A program made the translations under genes and the position numbers. This document shows, piece by piece, positions 1-9,300 of a stretch of DNA of 64,000 nucleotides (its first letter is position 1; each line of letters opens with the position of its first letter). The DNA lies in NCBI GenBank assembly GCA_025642065.1, contig JAODUP010000486.1, positions 512,501-576,500 on the forward strand. Reading direction: 5' to 3'. Under the pieces are notes generated by a model. The model did not search any database, was not told where the DNA came from, and saw only the letters and a program-made list of their open reading frames with translations. This stretch comes from Paralvinella palmiformis (lineage: Eukaryota > Annelida > Polychaeta > Terebellida > Alvinellidae).

Positions 1-38
1 TGATCCAACGCGCTACCAGCTAGATCACAGAGGCGCCC
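1..38 (-). mobile_element. tRNA-derived SINE (family A), 5' head, cut by window edge
   Basis: The reverse complement starts GGGCGCC and carries a tRNA-like A box (TGATCTAGCTGGTAGCGCG). It matches the heads of the better preserved copies at 59780-59959 and 31385-31588. Only the head is inside the window. Confidence 0.7.
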
Positions 39-227
39 ATTCATTTGGCAGGACAGGGGTTATTAATACTGTCCAATCCGGAGCGATCAGTTTGAATTCT
101 GTAATGATTATAGCGGACGTGAATGTGGAGAGCACGGTAGATTATTGTCGAGGAAGGGCCTGAGGTTTATCAAACGACACCTGACTGCAATGCAGGAGGC
201 AATACTAGATGACCAGGCATCAGACCA

Positions 228-526
228 TTCGTATGAAGATGACGACTTCTTCGTTAAAAGCGCAACAATTTAACTGCTCTAGCACAGCTTGATAAGTATC
301 TGCTGATTCTATCGACAGAGACAATGACAGTCGCGACATGGCCACTCACCAAGCGGCTGTTTATCGAAACAAACACTCCCCTGCCAATTAGCGCTGCACG
401 CGAGCGCCTTTTCAATGCAACTGGGCATATCTTCACCCCAAAGAGAGAATCCCATTGGCGACACCAACTTTGAAAATCAGCTTTTGCTGAAGTTGTACAA
501 AGGCTTTGTTCAGTGAACTCAAGGTG
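228..526 (+). pseudogene. hAT transposase C-terminal dimerisation domain, remnant
   Basis: Plus-strand translation from about 275 reads through a hAT C-terminal (dimerisation) motif, with NTPLPISAARERLF followed by ATGHIFTPKR. After a one-base frameshift near 466 it resumes as NFENQLLLKLYKGFVQ and stops near 526. The NxxLP..A.ERLF and FENQLLLK signatures are diagnostic of hAT superfamily transposases. An in-frame stop lies near 270, and no upstream zinc finger or catalytic region is visible, so this is a dead 3' fragment. Sequence at about 640-715 repeats 'tttacttctac/ctactcaagta'-like words, as hAT ends often do, and may be the element's 3' subterminal region. Confidence 0.7.
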
Positions 527-1009
527 GCAGCACATGTGCACGTCTGGGAATTTTCTTATCTCTTGTATATATTTGATTATTAGTTTTTGTGTTACACAAA
601 ATTTTATCTTCTAATTCTACTTCAATTACTTTTAGAAAATAGTTTTATGTTTTACTCAAGTTTACTTTTGCTTCTACTCAAGTAGTTTTGAAGAGGTTTA
701 CTTCTACAAAATAAAATTGGTTCAGTCAACTATGTTGATTTGGGGTTGTAATTGAGGACTGGCCGCAATATAAGAAACTCAAATTTAGTTTCATTGAATG
801 ATGAAAAATTGTTACTGGACACGCCTATTGGGCACAGCCACGTGGTGTTTACTTCTGTTGTGTCTTTATTGTTGATGGTGGTGTCTATAGATGTATTGAT
901 GACGTCTGGTCGAAATGTTGATTTTCTTATAATCAATGCTGCTAGGTGATGGATGATCTTGGAGTTTGAAGTTTTCTGGTTACCTTTTAGTCTTCTTCGA
1001 GGCATAGGA

Positions 1010-1600
1010 TGGGCTGGACAGTTGACCAGATAATGTACCGGGTTGTATGTTTGTTGACATTGAAGGCATCGTGCTAGGGATGACGGACGGGTGAAGTTTT
1101 GTGTGTATGACCGGAAACGTAGTCGTCTGAGTTGGATGTCACCAAGCCTGTTGTTAATGAAATTACATGTATGTCTGAGTACAGTGGTGGTCTGGTGATG
1201 GTATGTGGTCTCTGTAGATCTCTGTAGGTTGATTCGAGTTGATTGAAGACGAATCTGTCGATGAGATGTTTGAATTTGCCAGGGGTATGTTCAGCGTGTT
1301 CGGTGGCTTCTAGGCCCGTGGCTTCGTTCGCTATTTGGTCGGCTCGTTCGTGGCCCTCAACCCCTTGGATCCCAGTGGACTATATTACTTGGATTCCACC
1401 CTGCCTTGGGTTTGGCGTCGTGATATAGATTTCTGTGATGATTTCGGGATAGGTGTCGAAATGAACTGAGAAGATGATGGTGCGTGCTCCCATAGAGTCC
1501 GTGTGAATGATGACTCTTTCATGGAAAGACTGTCTCGATATCCAAATAAGTCTAGCTTTGACAGCATGGAGCTCAGCAAATGCGATCGGGGTGAGGTTTG
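1010..1600 (-). pseudogene. LINE RNase H domain plus C-terminal zinc-knuckle-like cluster
   Basis: This is part of the 725-3590 LINE. Reverse translation shows an RNase H-like fold signature: a conserved E in 'AELHAVKARLIW', then 'HTDSMGA', then 'EGHERADQIANEA' containing the D-A-x-A type motif. Downstream is a C-x2-C-x7-H-x4-C cluster. The frame breaks near 1385, where a TAG interrupts the motif block. Confidence 0.65.
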
Positions 1601-2997
1601 AGATTCTGCCTCTGATGTTTTGTCTGGTGTTTTAATGAAACATACCCAGGCTGTGGTTCCGTGACGGTTTACTTGGGAACTAGTGATGACTGCTGATCAA
1701 GTTTCTTTTGGATGGGGTTCTGTATAATTACTAGAATGTGTGTTTCTAAACATGGAGCAGGTTCTTTGGACTTTAGGGGTATGATTGCACACTGGTTACC
1801 TTTTGGAGCCAAGCTGCCTTAATTGAACATGAGGCGTCGTTAAAGACGGATCTTTTTGTAATTCTTCTTGAACTCTGTGTACAATGTCTGTCGGTTTGGA
1901 AGGAGTTCTCATGAGATATGTAACTCTTACCTCTTTTTTAAATTAAAAGATGGATGGGGAGAATTCCTGATTCTCTATATGTCAAATATGGAGCTCGTTT
2001 AATTGGGAACGCCTAAGATGTAGCGTAGTGGGATTCTTTGTATTCTTTCTAAGAAATGTAAAGCTGAGTCGCAGGCCAATAGAAGGACGGGAGCAGCGTA
2101 TAGTATAACATACTGTGTCAAAGACTCATATAGAGTCATGTTCATCTTGGTGTTGACTCCGATCTTCAGATTTGTGATGTTCTCGATCATGTTGAATCTA
2201 GAGTGTACTTTATGTTTAGTTTCTTCTACATGTCGGGATAATGTCAGTCGACTGTCTATAATGATGTCGAGATATTTATAATTGTTGACCATTTCCAGAT
2301 ATTGTAAGCCGAGTTGAAATTTATACTGACTTTGTCTAGATGTGATGAAGGCCATGGTCTTGGGCACTTACAGTGTGGAATCAGTACGTCGTCGGCATAC
2401 GCCAGAATGTATACCGATGTGTATAAAGTGACTGTCAGGATCGAGAAGAGCATTGAAGATGGCGAGGGGAGATTATTGATCCCTCAGGACATTCAGTGGT
2501 CAGGTCATAGGGATCGTAAATGGTTCCTGGTATCTTTACTTTTTATCTTCCGGTTTGTAAAGAAGACTTCTATCCTGCCACATAAGCCCAGGAAGATAAG
2601 GGAATTCAGCAGGGAAAGATGAACTACGTCCTCAAATGCGTTGTCCAAATCCACGAAGCTGACAAACTCTGGTTTGGTTCTTTTGGTGCTTTGTCTGGCT
2701 GTAATATTGGTTACTAAATGAACAATAGTGTCCAGAGTGAACCTGTCTTTGACGAATCCTAAGGTTTTTTTTCGTATTGAAGGGTTTTCCACAGAAATCT
2801 TGATAAAATTATTCTCACCATCATTTTTGATGGGTGCACAATAGGGAGATAGGGTGGTGTATTAGCAGTTGGGATGACTATTGCCGTATTCCATTCTTCT
2901 GGTAGTTTTGCTTCAGTCCATAATTGATTGACTAAATCGAGGATTCTCTTAAAGGAACGCGGGGTTTTGGTGTAGAAAGTGTGGTTAAAGCCATCCT

Positions 2998-3101
2998 CTC
3001 CAGTCGCTGTGGGCGCCTCCGTGGTCTAGCGGTAGCGTGTTGGACCACAGATCACTACCACAAAATTGGCCATAAACATCATCATCATCTCCAGTGGCTG
3101 T
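2998..3101 (+). mobile_element. SINE-A insertion (3011-3088) with target-site duplication
   Basis: A SINE-A head with the A box TGGTCTAGCGGTAGCG begins at 3011 and joins directly to the family's ATC-rich tail, ending near 3088, so about 100 bases of the body are missing. It is flanked by a near-perfect 13-bp duplication, ctccagtcgctgt (2998-3010) and ctccagtggctgt (3089-3101). The LINE sequence continues on both sides, so the SINE jumped into an existing LINE copy. Confidence 0.8.
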
Positions 3102-3606
3102 CTTTCTGTGTCTTCTAAGTACAGGTTTGGGTTCGTAAAAAGCCTATTTGCGTCTCGATATTTCTGTTTTACTGGTGCTAAGTTGGATTGTTTTAGTGGT
3201 AGTTGTTGTTTGAGGGCTGTGATGATGTTCTTGGGTAGAGTAGTCTGATCTGCTCAGGTCGTAAAATGGTCAGGGAGTCTGTTAGCTTCATGTTTAGGAA
3301 TGACAGTTTTGGATGTTGGAATAAACCCTTTTATTTTGTTTAATTAACTCGCCAGATTTATGTTGACCTCATTTCAGCTAGTTTATTGTACCATACATCC
3401 CATTTTTGTTTCTTCACAGGGAAGAGCTGTCGTTCGGTTTATTGTTGGCAAAGACGGTAGCACCTCCGGTGGGATCTGCACACTTGTATGGTGCGATTCC
3501 ATCTGAAGCATTGAGGTGGTTCTGGTAAACATCGTTTGGTAGAACTGTAAAGTCATGGCCGGTTAACGATTTGATTGAGTTTAGGAAGAATTAGTGCTCG
3601 CCCGCA

Positions 3607-3765
3607 CGTGCCGCTTAACGGTTTGTGGCCGACCAACTACTGTGGGGTCAAATGGGTGTGAAACCATAGTTCTCCGATTGATTGATGTACGAAAGAAGTT
3701 GGCGGTCACCCGTTCCGTGCCGCTTGGCGATTTGTGGCGGGCCGGTTGTTGGGATGGGTTTAGGA
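3607..3765 (+). repeat. Imperfect two-copy repeat
   Basis: 'cgtgccgcttaacggtttgtg' (from about 3607) recurs as 'cgtgccgcttggcgatttgtg' (from about 3716). Each is followed by a GC-rich stretch. The origin is unknown; it sits just upstream of the LTR at 3801. Confidence 0.45.
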
Positions 3766-3800
3766 CAGTTGCTCACTCGGATAGTTGCTCACCAAGCAAA

Positions 3801-4248
3801 TGAAAAAGTGGACACTTGCTCACCAGTGAGTTTTTAATGAGAGAAAAAAATGCATATAATTATATTAATAAAATAATGTCTAAACTTTAATTCCCATTTA
3901 TATACCGGTTTGGATGTGTGGGAGGAGATTTTAGTGAGGGATTATTCTTAACTCAGCCAAGTCAGCGGTGATTGGACCAGGTGACCACGTGGGGTCTACC
4001 GGACGACAACGCTGACGGTGCCGAGGGGACAATTCCCTATATATAATCTTGATTTTTGTAGTTTTTTCGGTGGTTCTGGTGCTGGAGTGGAGAGTTTCGA
4101 GTAGAGTTTGTAGAGTAGAATTTATAGGAATAAAGTAGATTCGAGACTACATGAGTTCTGAGTTTTGATAGAGGGAGCTTAACTAAGGCCGAGATCCGGG
4201 ACGGACGGACGGCCGAGCCGGCCGTGTCCCGGATCTCGGTACTTTTCA
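3801..4248 (+). mobile_element. LTR of an LTR retrotransposon (5' LTR with adjoining PBS)
   Basis: The segment begins TGAAAAAGT and ends ACTTTTCA, giving TG...CA termini with a short inverted repeat. It contains a TATA-like box (tatatataat) near 4035, an AATAAA at about 4129-4134, and a 14-bp perfect inverted repeat near the end (4189-4202 with 4226-4239). One base after the end, at 4250, a tRNA-complementary primer-binding site begins. These features together fit a 448-bp LTR. No second copy of this LTR and no gag-pol were seen to its right, so the element is truncated or mostly lost. Confidence 0.6.
4033..4045 (+). promoter_or_regulatory. TATA box of the LTR promoter
   Basis: The word ccctatatataat lies inside the LTR at 3801-4248, about 90 bases upstream of its AATAAA. 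That order is U3 promoter then R polyadenylation signal. Confidence 0.45.
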
Positions 4249-4249
4249 A

Positions 4250-4272
4250 TGGCGAGCCTGCCAGGATTCGAA
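4250..4272 (+). other. Retroelement primer-binding site complementary to a tRNA 3' end
   Basis: The sequence starts TGGCGAGCCTGCCAGGATTC. Its reverse complement has tRNA geometry: a 7-base T-loop TTCGAAT, a 5-base T-stem half, a 7-base acceptor half, one discriminator base, then CCA. It sits one base downstream of the LTR end. The tRNA species was not identified. Confidence 0.6.
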
Positions 4273-4395
4273 GATCAGAAGGTGCCAGCACTCGAAGAGC
4301 AGGTGCCAAGATTCGAAGATCAGGTGCCAGGATTCGGAGATCAGAAGGTGCCAGGATTCGAAGATCAGAAGCTGCCAGGATTCGAAGATTAGAAG
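4258..4395 (+). repeat. PBS-derived tandem repeat (six units of 21 or 24 bp)
   Basis: The units are 4258-4281, 4282-4302, 4303-4323, 4324-4347, 4348-4371 and 4372-4395. Each is close to gtgccaggattcgaagatca, with or without a trailing gaag. The first unit overlaps the primer-binding site, and every unit carries its distal word (GCCAGGATTCGAAG or a variant). Unit lengths are multiples of three, so frames stay open on both strands through the array. This explains the low-complexity ORFs there. Confidence 0.85.
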
Positions 4396-4561
4396 CTGCC
4401 ATGATGACGTCGATGTTGAACGACATCGATCCGGAACCATCGGCACCCTCCTTGGTGTGTTTCACTTCGAAATCCAGTGCCGGATGTTCCTTGCTGAGGC
4501 TCATCAAGATCTCGAACTCTGTTTTCCAAGACGCAGATTTTATTTGGGGTGTGTCACTAGA
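4396..4561 (+). CDS. Short unrecognised ORF after the PBS repeat (possible gag start)
   Basis: An ORF enters from the tandem repeat, has ATG ATG at 4400-4405, and ends at TAG near 4561. The ATG-initiated part is about 54 residues, beginning MMTSMLNDIDPEPSAPS. Its position downstream of an LTR and PBS suggests leader or gag-start sequence, but there is no recognisable gag motif. The minus strand is also open here. Function unknown. Confidence 0.2.
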
Positions 4562-4565
4562 ATAG

Positions 4566-5606
4566 ATCGAGGTTTCTCCATACTCTGCCCCCTAAGGTCG
4601 ACATCTTCTTCTCAGTTGAGATATGACTAGACTGTTTCTTCTTTGGAATTTTTACTTATCAGGAAGAAGAACATTTCCTACACATTAAGTTTAAAACTTA
4701 CATACGCACCAAAAAAGATAATGTTAAAATTGCACGCTATATCCACCATGGAAATGATCATTTTAACTATAAATATATACCAGATGTAGACATAAAAATT
4801 GAGATTGTTATGTATTTGTATCGAGCCTTTTGATAAGCAATGATGATGAATTATAGACTTTACTATCAGATTTAAATGAAAACTTTTATTTTTAAGGAAT
4901 AAAATTTTTAGACAGTGACAAAGGCAATGCTAAACAATTTAAGTTTGGGAATAAAATTAACCCTGGAATGATCAAACAATTTCTGGCTATAGAAATAGAT
5001 AAAAAACAGTCCATTAAAAAAATTTTTTCAAAATAATGACTGCATAGAATCCATATATTACGCATGGATCATAACGTAACTTAACTATGCATGTGAATTT
5101 GGGGGGTGGGTGAGAAAGCTTCGATCTAGATAAATAAACTTATTAAATTTACAACAAAAAACAACCGTTAGATTCATAAAGCAAATTGTAGATAATATAT
5201 CCAGCCATTGTTTGCTCAAAGTAATTGTCTGTTTGGCCATTATAAGTCTAAAACTTTAATTTCGTGTGAAGCAGACTGCTAATTTGTGGAAAATGTTTTT
5301 TAAAAACATGTTCATGACTTTAATACCAAGTCTCTCAATTATTGAAACTCTAAAATAAATTCTTCACAACTTAAACCAAACCAAATATCAAAGATGTTAA
5401 ATTATTTCTATGTATTTCAAGAAATTATTTATGAAATATCTGTTGTGTTACAATTAGTAACCTTATAAGTACAACTTATAAGGGGAATATTAAGTTAGGT
5501 GAACTTTTTTGTATTCACAAATTCATAACACACATACACCAGTGTGTATATATATATATCTATTTGTGTGTGTGTATATATTAAGTAAGCATGTGTATAT
5601 CTATAT
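4566..5606. other. No gene seen (AT-rich)
   Basis: AT-rich sequence with short A and T runs and no coding signal. It contains a small TA/TG-rich stretch near 5545-5600. Confidence 0.5.
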
Positions 5607-5745
5607 TGGTGAGTTATTTATCCTTAGTGCTGGTTACACACGTCACATACAGCCAGGGGTATTTCCCAAGGGAATAAAATCCCACAAACACCAGTTTGAG
5701 TCAGATTCTATCCCACGGCCTGCAGGTTTGCTGTGTATAGCTACA
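5607..5745 (+). mobile_element. Interspersed repeat, family B (SINE-like), copy 1
   Basis: This shares an ordered set of words with 11442-11605: 'tccttagtgctg/catcctcagtgctg', 'acacacgtcacata/cacccgagacata', 'agccaggggta/agcccaggagtga', 'ttcccaagg/ttcctaagg' and 'ccagt'. Two diverged copies on the same strand indicate a dispersed repeat. I do not know the family name. Confidence 0.5.
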
Positions 5746-5928
5746 TGTAAATGTACGTAAAGCATATATATTTATTTATGGGAACATGTGTTTCAGATTA
5801 TTTAGTTTATTGGAATCAATGTAAGCATTGTGCGTCTGACATTCTCCATTTGAACATTGTACTAATTTTATTTTATAACTGCATATTAAATACAAATAAA
5901 TAAATGAATAGACAAGTTGAATAATATT

Positions 5929-5934
5929 TTTATT
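5929..5934 (-). terminator. Candidate tafazzin polyadenylation signal (AATAAA)
   Basis: The minus strand reads AATAAA about 376 bases beyond the tafazzin stop codon at 6310-6312. Other A-rich words lie nearby, so the exact 3' end is uncertain. Confidence 0.3.
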
Positions 5935-6309
5935 AAGTGAATTATTTATGTTCTAATGATAAATTATTATCTATTAGCTGAGAAATGTATGATTCTTCCA
6001 TGATGATTTGACAATGTAGAATATAAATAGTACCAGACGCTAATGTTATGTAGGAAAAAATATACTGCATGATGCATAAAAATGAAAATATGATAACTAT
6101 GCATTATGACATCTGTATGGATTATACAATATCTGCCTTCTGAGTGTGGTTTTTAGTATATAAAAGTGAATGTGAAATGGCTACAAACAATATTACCAAC
6201 AGGAATCAGTGAGTCGAGTTCAATCAGTAATCTGGCACAACTATCATGCAACTAAACAACACATTTTATCACATTATGATACTGGCTAACTACTACAACA
6301 TGCACGTCA

Positions 6310-9300
6310 TCAACTGCTTTTGAGCGTTTCTGAGTAATGCAGAAGCTCAGCTTTCTGCCGCAGTACCCTGAATTCTTCTTGGATCACATCTGTTATGGCT
6401 TTTCTCATCTCCCGCTGAAAGAAATTGGATGACAGGTTTCATTTCTATGACAAGCAAACATTTATCTAATATCTGATGCACAGTGTCATGCATCGTGTAA
6501 TAAAAATAATGAAGACTTACTATTTAACTGAATATTATACTTAAATAAAGAACAGCCCCATGCATTCATGATGATGACATCATGTAGAAAGAAGATCACT
6601 GCACAATTCCCATGACGTGTATAAACTTACCGTTTTAGGTAAACGAGGCTTAAGCTTTAGCTGTTCATTTAAGTTATTTGATGTGATTATGCAAATCAAT
6701 GGAGAAATTTGGAAATGCACAAATTCATGCTTAATAATTGCCTACACAAATTTACTTACTGGAGACTTTTTCAATTCCTTGAGCTCCTGAAGTAAATCTT
6801 TTAATTCAATAGGATCTCCAACCAATAAAGTTGCTTTCTGCAAAAGATAGGCAACATAACGAATTCATATATTTTAATATTTCTCGGATTGTTAGCCAGC
6901 AAATTTATTACAAATCCCAGTATCTTTGCTGCCATCAGATCTATCTTTCTGATGTGAACGCGATTTAATTGTAGAACTGACTTTCGATAAAAATAATTTT
7001 AAATAGTGTCCGTCTGACTAACATCAATATAATCTTGCAATATTACAAAAGAAATCAAGCCACTAACAAAATCAATAATTTGCAATTGTAAATAACAAAT
7101 AATTACTGACCTTTCCTAATCTTGGAATATACGGTTTTGTGTTTGGCATTATACTATCCATACCTAAAACAATCAAATAACAATTAACAGATATGAGCAT
7201 GTAGGAGTTCTGTATGAATGAATATTTTGTACACTTCTGATAAATATTGAGAGTGGTTAATGATCAGAAATCACAGGCCTGCCACTTACCCAAAGACAAA
7301 AAGTAGGGATAAATTAGGGATATCTTCGAGAAAAAAGTAGGGATGAAAATAGGGATAGTTCACAGAAAAAGTAGGGATTTTGAAGGTTGTTAAATGCAAT
7401 GTTTGCAGCACTATGCTTGTTTGGTGGGGGTTCAATAGTCTAACAACATTACAGTCTTCAGAGTGATCTGAAAATTTAAATAAATTCAGTGCTTGTTATT
7501 GTTCATTTGTAACCCTGTTTTGTTTGATTAGCTGATATATAATTGATAATGTATGTACTCACTATTTAATGGCCTTACCACTATTGATCTAAATTGAGTG
7601 ATGTTCAGTTAGCTTTCTTCAATTGGAACAGTTGGCTAAAGAGGGTGCCTGTCATCTCCTGTAATATATTTATTGAAAAACATATTTACAATACAATCAG
7701 AAATAATACTTGTAAAACTAAAACTGATAATACTTAATATCAGTTAGATAATACTGTTGCAGTATCACAATCACAATGTCATAAAAATTAAATGGAACAA
7801 ATTATGACATATTCTAAATATTGAGAGTATGACATAAATAATAGCATGAAAATAAATCATGTGTAATGCTGACATGACTTGAACAAAACAGAGATTCACT
7901 CATTTAAATAACACAACAACTACATCAACTCTAAAAACCAATTCTCTGAGGCTTCTAATTTATGACTTCTTAATATTATTCAGCTTCTTCTCATAGTTGT
8001 TGATTAACCTCCTCTTCTTATCATTGACACAAATCCACTTTTGGAGAATACTTCTGGAGAAAGAGATGATCGCTCACTTGTCAACACATTCTTGTTATGA
8101 GAGAGGGATCTCTCTACGTCTGCATTCCCATGTGATATATTCAGGAGACAAGGGTTGAAGTTTTGAAATTTCATGAACTTTGGCTGTCCTGAAGAGTTCC
8201 TTAGCTGGAAGACATTATTCCAGTAGTGGGCCACTCTGTGGTAGGTAGTCTTGTCTGTGGCCTGCTCCTTCAAGTACCAGTTCTCAGGTATATCTTCGTG
8301 TGTATATACTATCCACTCTTCCAATGCGGAATCCACCTCTATGTCGGTTAGAACATGAGGAACAGCTGCAATGAATTTCTTCAGTCGTTTTGTTGTTCTA
8401 TGTTGGTGACAAAAAATGCTCTCATCACCTTGATCTCTAGCTCTGGTGGCATCTTTTCCGAAGCAGCAGCGCCACGTTTTACCTCAGAATTGGGAAGCTG
8501 GTTATCCACCTTCTTATAATCAACATCTTTAATCTTTTTGTTGAGCATATCTGCCTTTAGATTTCTACCAAACACCCTCCTAACCAGAGAATAACATTCA
8601 TCGTGGAGAATATGAACAACAGGGTCTGGAATAACTGTAGGGAAGGTGCAAAAATATTGGCCAGTGATGCTACAAATTTAAGCTTGGTGATTGTGTTCTT
8701 GTCTTTCAAGCAGGCACATATTCTGTGGTAATTATCATTCTTCTGATGCTTCTTTGACAGTAAGTGTTTCAAGAAGTCATCACAGACTGCAGCATAACGC
8801 TTGATGGCTCTTACTGTGGCAGGATCAAGAGTTAGCCACCGAGACTGAACATGTCGAATGAAATACTTTTCCTCCAGTTCCATCTCTTGAAGGACTTCTA
8901 GGAAATCCTCCCACTTACAGGATGACTGCTTGAACCAATAAAACAAGTCTAGGCAGAGTTGGTCCACTTCACTTCCATATTCTTTAAGCCCATAATCGAA
9001 AGGCATTACGAGCACATGAAGGCTGCAGGAGATAAAAGAAAGGAGCCATGAACATCATCTGCCTTCAAATGTTCATCAATGATCTTCCACACAACCTTGT
9101 TGACATTTGGTCCAACAGATGACAGACTCAAGAGTTTTCCAAGATCAAGCTTGTAGCCTGGCTGGTCAGGGTATCAAGTAATGCATGAGCAACATCAACA
9201 GCTTTGGCATGATTGAAAAATGAAGCTGACAGGAAATGCACTACAATCTCCTTTCGGAAGTGTGACCAGTATCGTACAATTACGTCCATTTGCTTCTTCA

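Larger units (their letters stand above)
725..3590 (-). mobile_element. Degenerate non-LTR retrotransposon (I/Jockey-like LINE), ORF2 with RT, RNase H and Cys-rich tail
   Basis: The minus strand gives broken pieces of one ORF2 in the correct order. An upstream RT block near 2800-2960 contains WTEAKLPEEWNTAIV. A palm block at 2505-2792 contains GFVKDRFTLDTIVHL and FVSFVDLDNAFEDV. The catalytic YADD box lies at 2388-2399, and a thumb region at 1999-2367 contains YKYLDIIIDSRLTLSRHVE. An RNase H-like stretch at about 1280-1600 (AELHAVKARLIWISRQS, then EGHERADQIANEATG) is followed by a terminal Cys/His cluster at about 1010-1110 (CLQCQQT...HYLVNC). The RT, RNase H, CCHC-like order is that of the I-related clades. 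Multiple frameshifts and stops and a SINE inserted at 3011-3088 show that it is inactive. The ORF2 stop is at 730. No ORF1 was recognised, and the 5' limit near 3590 is approximate. Confidence 0.85.

Noticed and set aside
254..541. 95-codon minus-strand ORF
   Set aside because: It is the antisense of the hAT transposase remnant, whose motifs are on the plus strand.
4037..4507. 156-codon minus-strand ORF with LRILA(P/A)SD repeats
   Set aside because: It is the antisense of the PBS-derived tandem repeat, whose unit lengths are multiples of three. It also crosses the LTR border.
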